The notes under the pieces are model-generated. The model was given only the letters and a program-made list of their open reading frames with translations, was not told where the DNA came from and searched no databases. The translations under genes and the position numbers were made by a program. 64,000 nucleotides of DNA, from the NCBI GenBank assembly GCA_950022655.1, contig OX465579.1, positions 76,395,193 to 76,459,192 on the forward strand, in the 5' to 3' direction. The stretch comes from Alentia gelatinosa. Its lineage: Eukaryota > Annelida > Polychaeta > Phyllodocida > Polynoidae. Positions 24,701-36,400 of the stretch are shown here, one piece after another. Each line of letters begins with the position of its first letter. Positions within the stretch are counted from its first letter, which is position 1.

Positions 24701-25046
24701 GATACCTCTTTCTCGTTGACTTGTGTAGGTCTACAGGCAGTCGGAAGTGCGGGCAGCCCGGAAGTTTGCCCTGGTTATTGGCAGCTTCGTCATCTGCTGG
24801 TTCCCACTCGAGTTACAGAACTGTGCGTACGTGTGGTACCAGCGCCATTGCGTGCCATGCGCCGTGGTCTCAGTCTGGTTGAGCCATCTCAACGCTGGTC
24901 TCAACCCTTTCCTCTACGCCAACGCAAATGGCCGACTCCGACGGGCAATGAGACGGGTGTTCCTGTGTTACCGCCGGGTGCAGCGGACCAGTGTCACCAC
25001 ATGGTCCGGTGGTGTGTCGACTGCGGCAGAATCTTCCATTACATAG
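21727..25046 (+). CDS. Adenosine-receptor-like class A GPCR, 330 aa
   Basis: A seven-pass plasma-membrane receptor; its relatives sense extracellular adenosine through G proteins. Coding exons are 21727-22093, 23228-23535 and 24729-25046, phases 1 then 0. ATG at 21727 has a good context (GACCATGG) and an in-frame stop lies upstream. Landmarks are GN (N23, TM1), LALSD (D51, TM2), C75, ERY (99-101), W127, GLTPMYGWNN (134-143, an adenosine-receptor signature), C164, CWFP (248-251) and NPFLY (284-288). Pocket residues of vertebrate adenosine receptors retained are T86 (3.36), N256 (6.55), S277 and H278 (7.42, 7.43). Altered ones are 3.37 Gln to Gly, 6.52 His to Glu (E253), and the second-loop Phe-Glu pair to Tyr-Leu (Y166, L167). 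The length matches A2-type receptors. The ligand remains inferred. Confidence 0.88.
22446..22855 (-). mobile_element. Composite foldback repeat family B, copy 3 (reversed)
   Basis: Reverse-orientation relative of 15459-15791, in GPCR intron 1. It carries the hairpin with CATCGAGGCAAAGCCGAATG at the apex, a GATTTATCTCATGCC joint, TTATGACGTCATCTCG, and ends with TACCAGGGGTGAGATAA. More diverged than copies 1 and 2. Confidence 0.8.
24283..24357 (+). repeat. tRNA-like sequence (probable SINE head or pseudo-tRNA)
   Basis: TAGCTCAGTTG resembles a tRNA A box. About 30 bases on, GGTTGCGGATTTTGATTCCC resembles a B box with a mutated GTTCGATTCC. The acceptor stem does not pair well, so this is more likely a tRNA-derived SINE remnant than a working tRNA. 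Located in GPCR intron 2. Confidence 0.4.
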
Positions 25047-25141
25047 TACCTATACCATGGATCACCTCAAACCTAGCGATTTCAACCCTCGCGACTATAG
25101 TACATTGCAATCAATGAAAAAGAAACTCAAGTACCACAGCA

Positions 25142-25274
25142 GGGAGCTGTTTCAAAACCAGAGACTTAACCCACGTTTTGAAACAGCTCCCAGGTGAGGA
25201 AGGTGGCTACAGAGAAGGTGCACAAGGGGAGCTGCTTGAAGTCACCGACTCGTCAGTGACTTCAACCCCTTGTG
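25142..25274 (+). promoter_or_regulatory. Two consecutive hairpins in the GPCR 3' UTR
   Basis: Hairpin 1: a 17-base arm at 25142-25158 (GGGAGCTGTTTCAAAAC) pairs exactly with 25175-25191. Hairpin 2: CACAAGGGG plus TTGAAGTCAC (25221-25229 and 25236-25245) pair with 25256-25274, with a 6-base bulge and a 10-base loop. They begin about 95 bases after the stop codon. The left arms of both contain GGGAGCTG followed by a similar T-rich/A-rich word. The role is unknown; a transposon-derived foldback is an alternative. Confidence 0.6.
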
Positions 25275-26510
25275 TGTGTGGAAGGGTGGGGGGTGGGTGC
25301 GGGGCACGTGACTATATTATATACAGCTCTCATGAGCTGTCCCAAGTCAAGGGTACTCTCGTCGGCGATTGGACACACATTTGCGTGTGAATTATCGAGT
25401 TGTACCGCGACTACGATGTGGAAAACATCTGACATGTCAGGAACATAATGTCAAGGCACCTGAGTACTTCCAAGAAAAATTGTAGTCCTTGATTACAGTC
25501 GCCGTTGCATTGAGATATTTTCTTGACACTTTCAACTGACGTCGCAGATTCCTACAAATGTTGAAATCGATACATATAAAAGAGCATTCAATCTTGTGTC
25601 ATTGTAATTAGGAGAACAGTACCCAAAAGGTCGGAGTAATAGAGCTGCTCACAACCCATCTCTTTGGAACTTCCCGTGAAGGAGTTAGATGACATCAATG
25701 ATATCAAATATCACATAATTAGGTAAATTGAGCCTTGAGTATTGGCAATATCATCATGGATGGAAATATATTTAAGACAGCTATTAAATATCATCGGTAT
25801 AAGATAACATGATATGCCAGTATACAAGTAGAATAGCTCATATTCCAACAGTTTTAGGAGAATGAATCAATGATAAAAGCATTACAATCGTAATTATGGA
25901 TAAACACCGGTATAAAACATCTCTATTGATACAAACTTAAAAAGAAATGTTAAAATTCATCAAGTCAAGTAATAGTCATTCAGCATAAAACGTGAGTTAA
26001 AAGATAAATTGAAGCTGTATTACGATATTGTAGTATAGTGGTGATATACAATGAACGATATGTATTGGTTTAGCAAGTAAACATCGGTGTGGGCGTGTGG
26101 GAAAAGCTTTTACGTGTTGTTCAGTCAGAGGTAGCAGGCTCAACTCAAGCGCCACGTGGTGAAAAGGCGCGGAATAGGTTATAACAGTCATTTGACCTTC
26201 GTGGTATGAGTATTCATAATCAGAATAATAGTAGAAGGTGTCTCCGAAAAAACGGCTAATACAATATAAAACAGAGGTTAGTCCGGGAGTCGAAATTGAC
26301 GCTGGATATACAATTATATGGGAATGAAACCAATACCATCAAGTGTTATTAATCAATCAAACCTCCATCTCCAAGTATTTCCTAGGTCAAATTTCCGAAA
26401 TCGTAGCACATGATTTTATAGACCATGCCATCCTTTTACACAGGTATGTGATAATCAGGGTGAACCTATGGCCAGAAATACTTCGGCAGGGTCTATTGTC
26501 GTTACTCACC

Positions 26511-26513
<3 letters not shown>
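25275..26513. other. Intergenic, nothing recognised
   Basis: Downstream of the GPCR gene. No further exon, RNA gene or clear repeat is supported before the first long (TA)n run. Confidence 0.4.

Positions 26514-26592
<79 letters not shown>
26514..26592. repeat. (TA)n microsatellite
   Basis: About 79 bases of uninterrupted TA. Open frames reading alternating Tyr-Ile across it are artefacts. Confidence 0.95.
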
Positions 26593-26596
<4 letters not shown>

Positions 26597-26837
26597 GAAG
26601 ACTCGGCCATCGCGCTCACCTGGCTTGTGAATCTCCACTGGGCACCTGCACTGCGCAATGCTGAAGTGCTGTGATGGATAAACTCACCTGCCTGCAAAAC
26701 GGCAGAGTTATTTTTCATAGATGCGATTGTAAAATTGTGTGTTTTCACTGGTATTTGCCTTTAGCTATTGCCATGTGATGAAAGCTAGCATATACACAAT
26801 ATTGACTGGTTTCAGATACAAACGGCTGTGGGCTCCA

Positions 26838-26884
26838 AGAAGTTGACGCGAGCGAATGCGAGGATATTGCGTAGAGTCAACGCC
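26838..26884. repeat. Decayed foldback with GAGCGAATGCGAGG centre
   Basis: AGTTGACGCGAGCGAATGCG and the following GTAGAGTCAACGC form a short imperfect hairpin like the inner part of family A (11761, 28252). Confidence 0.5.
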
Positions 26885-26998
26885 GAGGATTTAGACCGTT
26901 TTTATCTTAACCATTGTACTTATTATGCAACTTTACCGACATGTGGCATGTTGATATCGATTTGCTTTAGTTATGCTCGCTTTATTGCAACCCGACGC

Positions 26999-27001
<3 letters not shown>

Positions 27002-27081
<80 letters not shown>
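27002..27081. repeat. (TA)n microsatellite
   Basis: About 80 bases of uninterrupted TA. Confidence 0.95.
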
Positions 27082-27083
<2 letters not shown>

Positions 27084-27441
27084 ATATACCCCAGGTATGT
27101 CGGGACAGAGCTCCCATAGCTCCACTCTGGTCACTTTGTATTAGATAATAAAAGATGTTTTGCACACTTACTGTAATAAAGCATCAGTAGTCTAATTTCA
27201 GCCTTTGTCTGTTTGTCCAGAGATATCTAGTTTAATCAGTGCTACCGAGGTGTTTCAGTAGGTCCCACTCCCGGGTGTAAGTGAAACCCAGCAGATACAA
27301 ATATCTGGTCTAAGATCTAATACAATAACTATTTAGCTATAGATTAAATAATAGACAGTGTTACAACAGAATCAACTGTTATTTATAATATCTTCTTATT
27401 ATTTCATTCAAGCATTCTCATCATTGATTATTAAGCGATAC

Positions 27442-27723
27442 TAAGTCCTGGCGTCCACCTACTACGATATGACTCTGATATGGTCTACGATGCATCTCCC
27501 GATAAAAAAATCAACATGGCGTCACCTAATATCGGGCAGTTGACCACGTTTCTGCGATTAGGCACTGAGAAAAAACCCCATTAAGAAGTGTGGTTGATTG
27601 GCATGTCTAGACATATGTCTACGATCTTGCACTTTCCCGATATGTCCCCGATATTTGCTTTTTGTGTCTGTGCCACATCGGGAGGTCTAAATTTCTATCG
27701 GAGTAGGTGGACGCCAGGCCTTA
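27442..27723 (+). mobile_element. MITE family C, copy 1
   Basis: Ends are inverted: TGGCGTCCACCTACTACGAT at the left and GTAGGTGGACGCCAGGCCTTA at the right. The interior carries GCATGTCTAGACATATGTC. A reversed full copy lies at 45260-45545 and a deletion copy at 44007-44090. No open frame of its own. Confidence 0.85.
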
Positions 27724-28251
27724 TTCAGTTACACTGGTACCATAGAATGGCACAATCGCTGTGGTGGAGGCATCACTCAAAGACATTATTTTACAACGAT
27801 ATCATCTACACCTTCGAAATCAACAGTAGAATCGCAAGTCTTCGTTCATCTTTTATATTGAGAGGTATCTTTTATATTTTTTTATTTAACTTAAAGTATC
27901 TCTCGCAGAGGCGAGTTTTTCAGATACAGTTTCGTACATGTTTTCCATTGGTCTTCATGGTGAATGGAAGTACATTTAGCTATCCGCCACGCTTCAAAGC
28001 GGCATGTAACTGAACTAAACAATATGATTGATAAATATATAAAGTACCGTGATATGTAGTTCTAAGCATCAAATAGCGTATTATGTTTATGTTTACAAAT
28101 ACTAGATTGTTCGACCTTAAAAAAATCAACCGGACATTAATAGATGCAATGGATATGATTAAGATAAAAAAAGAGTGTAAGGAAGCGGCAAGCGGCATGT
28201 CTCTGAACTGAACTATGGGATCCCGCCAGCGTATAATTAACCCTCAAGAAA

Positions 28252-28624
28252 TACACAATATTACCATGATTTCGATCTGAGTGGCCGTATTCTCCGAGTA
28301 GTTGACGCGTAGTAATACTCCGAGCGATAGCGAGGTGTAATGCGTAGCGTCAACTACGAGGAGAATACGACCCCGCAGATCCAAATCATGGTTATATTGT
28401 ATTTATTACTCACTTATTTTTAGATTTAAGCAATAAATATGATCTTTAGAAAACTTTTCAATATAGTTAAGAAGTTAAGTTTGGGACTACTTTCATCATA
28501 ATGGGACTACTTTCATCTAAAAAATCCGTATCCTCCTAGGAGGGTACGCAGCTCCGTATCCTACTCAGTAGCGATCTGTAAGCTACATAGGCTTAGTATG
28601 GAGACTACGTATCAGGTGGGTAAT
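28252..28624. mobile_element. Foldback repeat family A, copy 2
   Basis: Same orientation and layout as 11761-12114, including the AGCGATAGCGAGG apex and the CTCCTAGGAGG flank. It differs by a short direct duplication of GGGACTACTTTCATC near 28485-28517. Confidence 0.85.
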
Positions 28625-30426
28625 AAGGTAATTTTATACACATTACCACGTCGATTTAGCCTCCGTATTCATGCTAGAAAACAAGTTAATGATATAAGAA
28701 TAATGCATTCCATTTCCTTGGACTGAGCTGTATCTCAAATATAAATACAAATGGCAGGTTTCTCAGACCATGACTAGTTGTAATGTCTATGCTCAGACGA
28801 TTGCCGAACTTCACAAGTGAACCGTTATCATGCGTTGTTTACGAGACCTACACAGGTAGACCAGATGCATGCTGGGAATCCCGGCGTTATCTCTTCTCTA
28901 TGCAGGTGAGTTTGACCCCAAATCTATGTCACCTAGGAAAATCACGATAAGAAAGTAGGCCAATAAGCATGGCGGGTCATACTTGGAGTTAGATACACTG
29001 ATCGGCGCACAGGTGAGTTTCTCTGAATTTGATTGTAAAGAAATGTCGTCTGCTTTTACACAAAAGTGTGCTACAAGCTGGTGACGTCTGATATAGTGAA
29101 CTAAGCACCTTTTAGCACCAGGTATGTACATGTTATATACGCCGAGAGATTATGTATGCTCTGTATTGAGCATACACTGTCCATGATACTACCTGTACCG
29201 GAAATATCAAAGAAGATATAATGACAACAACAAGGAGTGCATGCATATATAGATACAAAGAACGATCCGTAATTTCCATCTGGCTTTATTTGTATCTAAA
29301 CAAGAATATTAGAATATTAGAGGAGTGCACTTGCAATACTCTTGTGGTTGAAAGGTAGTGATTAGGTAGCCATTTTCAGTAGTATATGCCATAGGATCTC
29401 GTTAATATCTTCAGTGAAGATTTAATAATCCAGCCGTCAGAACATCTTGATGAAAAATATCTTTAGACTACGAAATTTAAAGGTTTATACATACATATAT
29501 AATCATTGATATCCGGGGCATTTGGGGGCGCAAGAACAAATAGTTTCTCATCTACGATATAAGCTTGAGCACAATTTTACAAATGGTAATGTCCTATTTC
29601 TCTGTACCTATATCCTATGTATCTTAGAGAAACAGCCAATCCTAACCTAGTGTTGTATATATTGGTTGATCCTACGTTTAAGCCGATGTCAGATGTAAAG
29701 TGTGTATTGTAACCATTATTCTGCTTTCTTCCTAAACCCTGCCTACTTTTAATCCCTTTGAAATTTTCATTAATTGCTGCAGATATTCAAGCTTAGGCCA
29801 AGCTGAATGGTTTGAACAAGCAAGGATTCGTTGATAAGGTAGTAATTAAGAATTGTAAATATGCATGTGCCATAGCCTTTTATCATAGCAGTGGCTACTA
29901 CAAACAAATACTTGCAATCAAATTCGCTTTTTTTGTCATCCGTTAAGAGACATTATGTTTAGATATAATTCCACATCAGTACATTAGAATAGATTGAATG
30001 TGATCTAGAAGGTGTTATCATAGATTAATAAAGTGTTCTCTCATGTTGTATTTACATGTATGTATTATATGTCGCAAAAATTCGGATTATATTCTTGCTT
30101 ACTCCCAATGAGTATGTTTGATTGTAGGATGATCACAGGAAGACTTTCTTACCTTGGAGATATGGCATACATTGCGAATTCAATCGGCCAACATTATGTT
30201 TGGAAGCTAAGATTGACATAAATTTGGTCAATGCAGCTAGTAAAGTATGCCAATTAGAAATAAACAAACTCATTATCATGGCATCCAGAGCAGTGGCATG
30301 AAAAATAAGATTATTATTTATTACTGAGACAGCCTCATTAAAATGAGAAAAGAAAGTCAAAGATGAAGAATTGCCCGTTATGTCCATACAGGCCCAGAGA
30401 CGTTAGACGGTAGACAGTGACATAGA
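28625..30426. other. Upstream region of the 404-aa gene
   Basis: No coding exon is recognised. CTATGCAG/GTGAGTTT near 28900 could be the donor of a 5' UTR exon, and TCCATACAG near 30383-30391 a matching acceptor before the ATG at 30427. This is inference from splice motifs only. Confidence 0.3.
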
Positions 30427-33400
30427 ATGCTGGCGCGACCCGGTGGGCAGCGTGAAGAGTACGACTACGACAATCCGACCATACAGGTCAACATGAGTTA
30501 CGACGGCAACGAGGGTCCGCGTATGATGTCCAGCCACGAGTCGCTCGACACGGGTGTGGTGAGCTGCTCTTTGTTATACTTAAATTTAACGTCCTGATCA
30601 TACTGTACAAGCCACAAAAAGAGATGAGTACGGTTTGTACGGAACGAGGCGTTTACGCCGAATTCCGTACGAATCGTAAATTACCATCGAATTTTGTGGC
30701 TTAATTTAATCTTTCCTAACAACTAATATTTTACTTTATTTTATTTTTTTCCAAGACGTTTTTTCCGTCACCCACTCCACGGTTGCTGCGTAAGAGTGCA
30801 GATCGGTTTAGCCACGTCTTGAAATTAACAACTAATATTTTAGTCAACGTGTACTGGATGGTGTTCCGCACGGTATTTTTACGTTATATGGCGAAAAGGT
30901 GGGCATTTACAGAATATACAGGATAGGTATATAGTATGGGGTATAGTAAAGTACCTTGCCACGGCAGTCACCTCATTACAGATACATCAAAAACGCATAA
31001 ATACGCATTTTTTGGCTTGGAAGTCGTAGTCAGTATTTTACTTATTATATATCTTTTTTTTTTCAAATAGCATTTATTTCTAGAAATGTCATCATTACAT
31101 TCACATGAGGCGTATATCTAGAAGTCCTCATCAAAATCAAAGACAGTTCAGAGAAAATTAACTATTATAAAGAGAATCGGTGAAGACTCTGAAGATCCTT
31201 ATTTCTTTACACAAAGTAAATGAAGCCTGCTTGAATTTTTTTTGGGGAAAATAATTTCCTTCTGGTATATTTAGATTAAGAAACAATGAGAGACCTCTCC
31301 TCCTGGAAAAGGCTCCTTTTCTGTCAGTCCATGTGATTCAAGGACGGCAGTTCTGAATGCTCAAGTCCGTGTTTTATATATAGTCACACATTTTTGAAGG
31401 CGGCATCAAAGGAACAGGACGGCACGATTAATAAACAAGCATAGGGCAGCCACAGTACCACCCGAACATGAACTTGTTCGTACAACAAAAACTACATAAA
31501 TTCATGTGCAATACAGAAAAAATTAGACGTCGCATTCACAACCATTCACAAGCATTTGATAAGAACAAAACGTGGGTGTAAGAGAAAAAGGCCATATATT
31601 ACCCTCTTTCTACACATAAACTGTTACGGAATTCTCTGCTCAAATCATAGACAGATGTCCAGTCAAGTATCATAGAACAGTTTCTGTCGATAGATATAAA
31701 GTTTCATATGTAGACATATAAAATGAAGCATTTTCGCATGATTATTTTATTGAATTCTTTCGTTCCGTTGACCTAAGTCGCTGTTGAAATATATTTTTTT
31801 TCCAACCGCGACTTAGGTCAACGGAACGAAAGAATTCAATAAAATGATCAACCCAAACCCAGAGATAAAGACAGTTAGATTGACTCAAAAATAGAGAGAA
31901 CGAAATCGACTATTACTATTGTTGCTTTTGTTACCGATACTTCAATTTTCAAATATTGTTGTGTCAAATATAAGTTGTGGAGCTCAGAATGTCAGTGAGA
32001 GTTAACAGTGACGACATAGAGTCGCCGCCAATCTCTGGTGCCAGCCACCATTTCAAGCCTGTTTGAATAAGTCATCTAGATTGGCGGCGACTCTATGTCG
32101 TCAGTGTAAACTCTCACTGACATTCTGAGCTCCACAACTTTTGTGATGGACATTGCCACCACCTGACGATATTGGCTTGACGATCTACAGTCGCTACATA
32201 TTTAGTCGTCTAATGTAAACGCCGGGTAAGGTGAATGAAGTTAAGCAGTTGAACGATGAATTATATATCGAACATAGTTAGTTACAAATAAAAAGAAAAT
32301 AATCACAAAGAAACCAACTATGCCAACACCTAAAGCATCACAATGAATCTTATTCTTTGTTCCAGGTGCGGCCATCTATGATTAACATCATACCTGGTGA
32401 TGAAATCCAGCCAGCCCCACAATCTCCAGGAATATTAGAGCAAACAGAGTTAACTCTACCACCGGGAGACACTATAGAGAAACCCAGCAAGCTGAAAGGC
32501 CTCTTCGGCAAGAAAAACAAGGAAAAGAAAGAAAAGAAGGAAAAGAAAGAAAAGAAGAGCAAGAAAGGCAAGAAAAAGGAAGACACAGTAGACATAGAAG
32601 AGGGAGAAATACAAGAAGAAGGTTTTGAAGAAGAGGCAGCCCAGACTGGAACAAGACTATCGATGGGTGAGAAACTAAAGGGACTCTTCAAGGGTAAGGG
32701 AGGAGGGGAGGATTTCAACGCTCCAGATACAGCACCAGTGGTGACCACCCCCAGCAGCGAGGAGCAGGGCCTGGAGGCAGCCAACCCTGCATACGAGTCC
32801 TCTATGACCACGAGCCCCACCCAATCACCTACGGAGGTAAAAGGGGTAAGTGTAGCTGTAAGAAGAGTAAAGTGGTGAACCCACCGAGCAGTACATGCTC
32901 AATACACAATTATGGAAGCTCTGTACTTACAGAGGTGAATAGAGCATTATAATAAAAAATATATCCACACTGACTATTAACTGGCAGTGTGATTTTTGTG
33001 TGTGTGTGGACGGCAACGAACTTGCCACCGCACAATTATTATACAGACACTGTTGTTGTTTTTTTAATTGGAAATTTATTACTCTCACATTTTATGAGTC
33101 ATTGATAAATTGAAACGTTTATACAGGCACTATATATACTGGGTTTAGATACTAGTGGCCATATTATACGAGGAGTTTGCAAGTAGTAATATCCGATTGA
33201 ATCCGAGGATACTGCATAGAGCCAACTTCCAGGATAATACGACTACAAACATCTGGAACCAGTTGATTTAAATTTATAATTCAGTATTGTAAATTTAAGT
33301 TATCGAAGAAAAGATAAAATGACCGCTGATCATCTCAAGCACTCCGCTCTGTGTAGGGCGGAGATTATGACCGCGCCCGATGAATTACACACTTCCAATA

Positions 33401-36400
33401 GGTTCAGTATTGACACTTTGTAATCGGCGGATAATAAATTACACTATACTACATAGCCACTATGCTGCAGACACTACGCAAAGAAAATTGGACGCTACGC
33501 CACGGTTTCCCATATTCTCGCAGTGGGCAACCTATAGGAGACCAGGGTTTTCTATCTGAACACGGAGGGAAACATCTGTGATGTAGCTGGGAGGATGGCA
33601 TTACTTTAAATCATATTATTAGCCACTTTGAACACATGAAAATAAGTCATTTGGTGTTTTACTCAAAGTGGCGTATAGTGTCTGCCATCTGCCATGAAAA
33701 ATGGCAAGTAGCAAAGCATCCAGATACTTGCTCAGCAAACTATACGACAGATATAGGCCCTCGAACATAAGGCAGCATTTTATGTTGGGAATATTTGAAA
33801 CACCAACCCAAGAAAGCCTATAGGGACCTGGAAAGAACGATTTTGTAACTAGACTTACTAATCTGTTAGTGTGGTTGAACATGGCTCAATCTGTGCGACA
33901 ACTTGTATTTTGCACTTATTTTCCTTACCCTGAAAAGGTCGATCCCTATCAGTTATTGCGTCTTTTTTCCGGTCTACACCTATTTCTGATTGGATGGACA
34001 TTCCCGCCCACCGTGGGTTTGAATGGGCCTATACCGCTCCCCCCATTCAGCTAAGCGGTGGTGAGAAGTAGGGTCTTTTTCCTAATCAACGGACATCATT
34101 CATGCCATCTGGGCACTCTTCCAAAATATAGTCTGAAACATATATACAACTGAATACATACATCTCATTCACACCACTTTCATACCTACATGCCGATCCA
34201 CCATTTATTGGCATTTATAGCGGATCAAATGAATGAAAAAAACCCACACCAATAACAAACCTTACTGTCCATGGTTCATTTATTAACACAGGTAGTTGGA
34301 GGATTCCCAACGACGACATATTCGGACACGATGACGAAACCTGCCCCTTCACGCCCCCTGACATCACTGCTGAGAAAACCGCCGCGACCGGAACCGGATC
34401 CGGAAGCAGAACCGCGGGCGGAAATTCGGGAACTGCCCGACTCTCACACCGTACGCTGCAGCAACTTCCTAAACCTCGTCCTTCTATTGGGAATCATCCT
34501 TGGTATGTCGTATCAACTTTTCATTTTTACTAACGATTTGGCAAATATCGATGTTAGGGAGTTTTATCCTCAAAAGACAAATGAAAAATGGAGAAGCAAT
34601 CCACACGCAAAGAAGAAATACAGCAATAATGGTTAAGAAATAACTCACAGAATCCTCGATAGATGGCAGTTCTAATACTATGTACTCACAACCCATACTA
34701 GTTACAGATTCCCACACTCGGCGGCTTTAGTAATACTTGTTTGCTTTTGTAGACCTTATGTAGAGGCCATTACGGTGAAGTCATTCCCTGAACTAAACCT
34801 TTGTCCTTGAAGTGATTGGCGTAATGTATGCTAACCCCTGCGCCGTTTGCAGGAAATGCCTTTCCCGATAAACGTGCATCCATTTTCGGGCTCCCATTGA
34901 CGCCTATGCTGAAGCTAGTTTTTGCTTCCATTTTAAACATGTCTCAGAAGCAAAAGGAAGACCCATGATAGCAGCTAATAGATATCAATACTTCTCAAGG
35001 AATTCAAGACTTTGTGCAATTTCACTGGGACCCTCTTTGTGCAATCCGTTCAGAAAACACATTTCCTGATGGCTTCAACTAGTTCGATTCAAAATAGTCC
35101 TACTTTCAAGACTCTAGTAGGTCCTACTTTGAACCAATTAGATCACCCATCTTTGTGGATTCTATCATTAAATGAGTGTCATTATTTTTGTATTCATAGA
35201 AGTTAATTCAGTGGCATTGTCTGTAATATCAGGTTTACAACATGGTACTATCAAGTTCATAATGAAGCTATTGTTTAATTCTGCTGCATGGTTATGGTTG
35301 TATCTCACTCTCCAACACAGGTATTCTCTTCCTGATTCTGAACGCTGTGAGCTACAACCCGACATTGGCTGTGATTGGACCCTGCTTCCTAGGACTGTCC
35401 ATATTCGCACTTATCGGCAAGATCTTTGTCACACTATTCTGGCAGGAGGATCCGCTGCCTCGTCTCAAACCCTATGTTCAGCGAGTTGAAGACATGATGG
35501 GTCCAAAGGGAGGTGCACAACCCGTCGTCAAACAAGCAGTTATTGCAAGGTAAGAATACCGTTCGTTGTATTTACACATGTGCATGAATGTCTCATAATA
35601 ACAGCCCGTTTCTCCATATATATTATTTGAGCGTGGTTAACTATGTAGCCTACACCCAACATAAAACTGCTTTGGTATTTATGACATAGTTTTTGTAATT
35701 TTTTATAGCGATATCTTTGATTACCCTTCACGTGTGTTACCCATAATGTAAATAATTGTTTAAAACATATACACATTTCTGTTTAGATCATCTCATTATG
35801 AACGAACATACGACGCCAATTACGGCTTACCTCCCACACAAACAGTTGAGATGGGACATGAACCTCGGCGCGGAGGTAACTTCTACGACCACCCGGTCGA
35901 CCCATCTCCGAGGTGAGTATACTTTCTCTTCACAATACAGACGGATGTATACATGCCCGTGTCCGCAATCAAAGCAATTGTTATATATGTTTGTAGCCTT
36001 TGGGATGCCGTGCCTGAATTAGCTATGATTTCCTACTTACGACTGTTCGATTATAGTGATGACGTTTTCCATAATGTATATAAATGTAAAGGTTCTAATT
36101 TCTTCTAATTATTTATGTAACTCTCAAACAGATGAGTGTTTTTCAGATACAGTGAATCAGTGTAACTATATTTGATATATAGATAATCAACTATAGTAGA
36201 CCCCTGTCTAACGGACACCCCGCGAATCTCATAGCCAATTCAGCACTCTATAACCAGTATCAACCTGAAAATCATGCGTAAGGGGCCATCCTGCGTAAGC
36301 GGACACTTTTGACCAGAATGGAGAGTGTTTGCTTATACGGGGTTTTACTGTACATCGAAACGCAGTTAAGCCTTTCTTGATTCTTACATATGATAAGCCT

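Noticed and set aside
26343..27165. Open frames rich in Tyr-Ile repeats on both strands
   Set aside because: They are translations of (TA)n microsatellites; the same applies near 62172-62636.
32350..32820. Minus-strand 156-aa open frame
   Set aside because: It is antisense to exon 2 of the 404-aa gene; the Ser/Phe-rich composition mirrors the lysine-rich coding strand.
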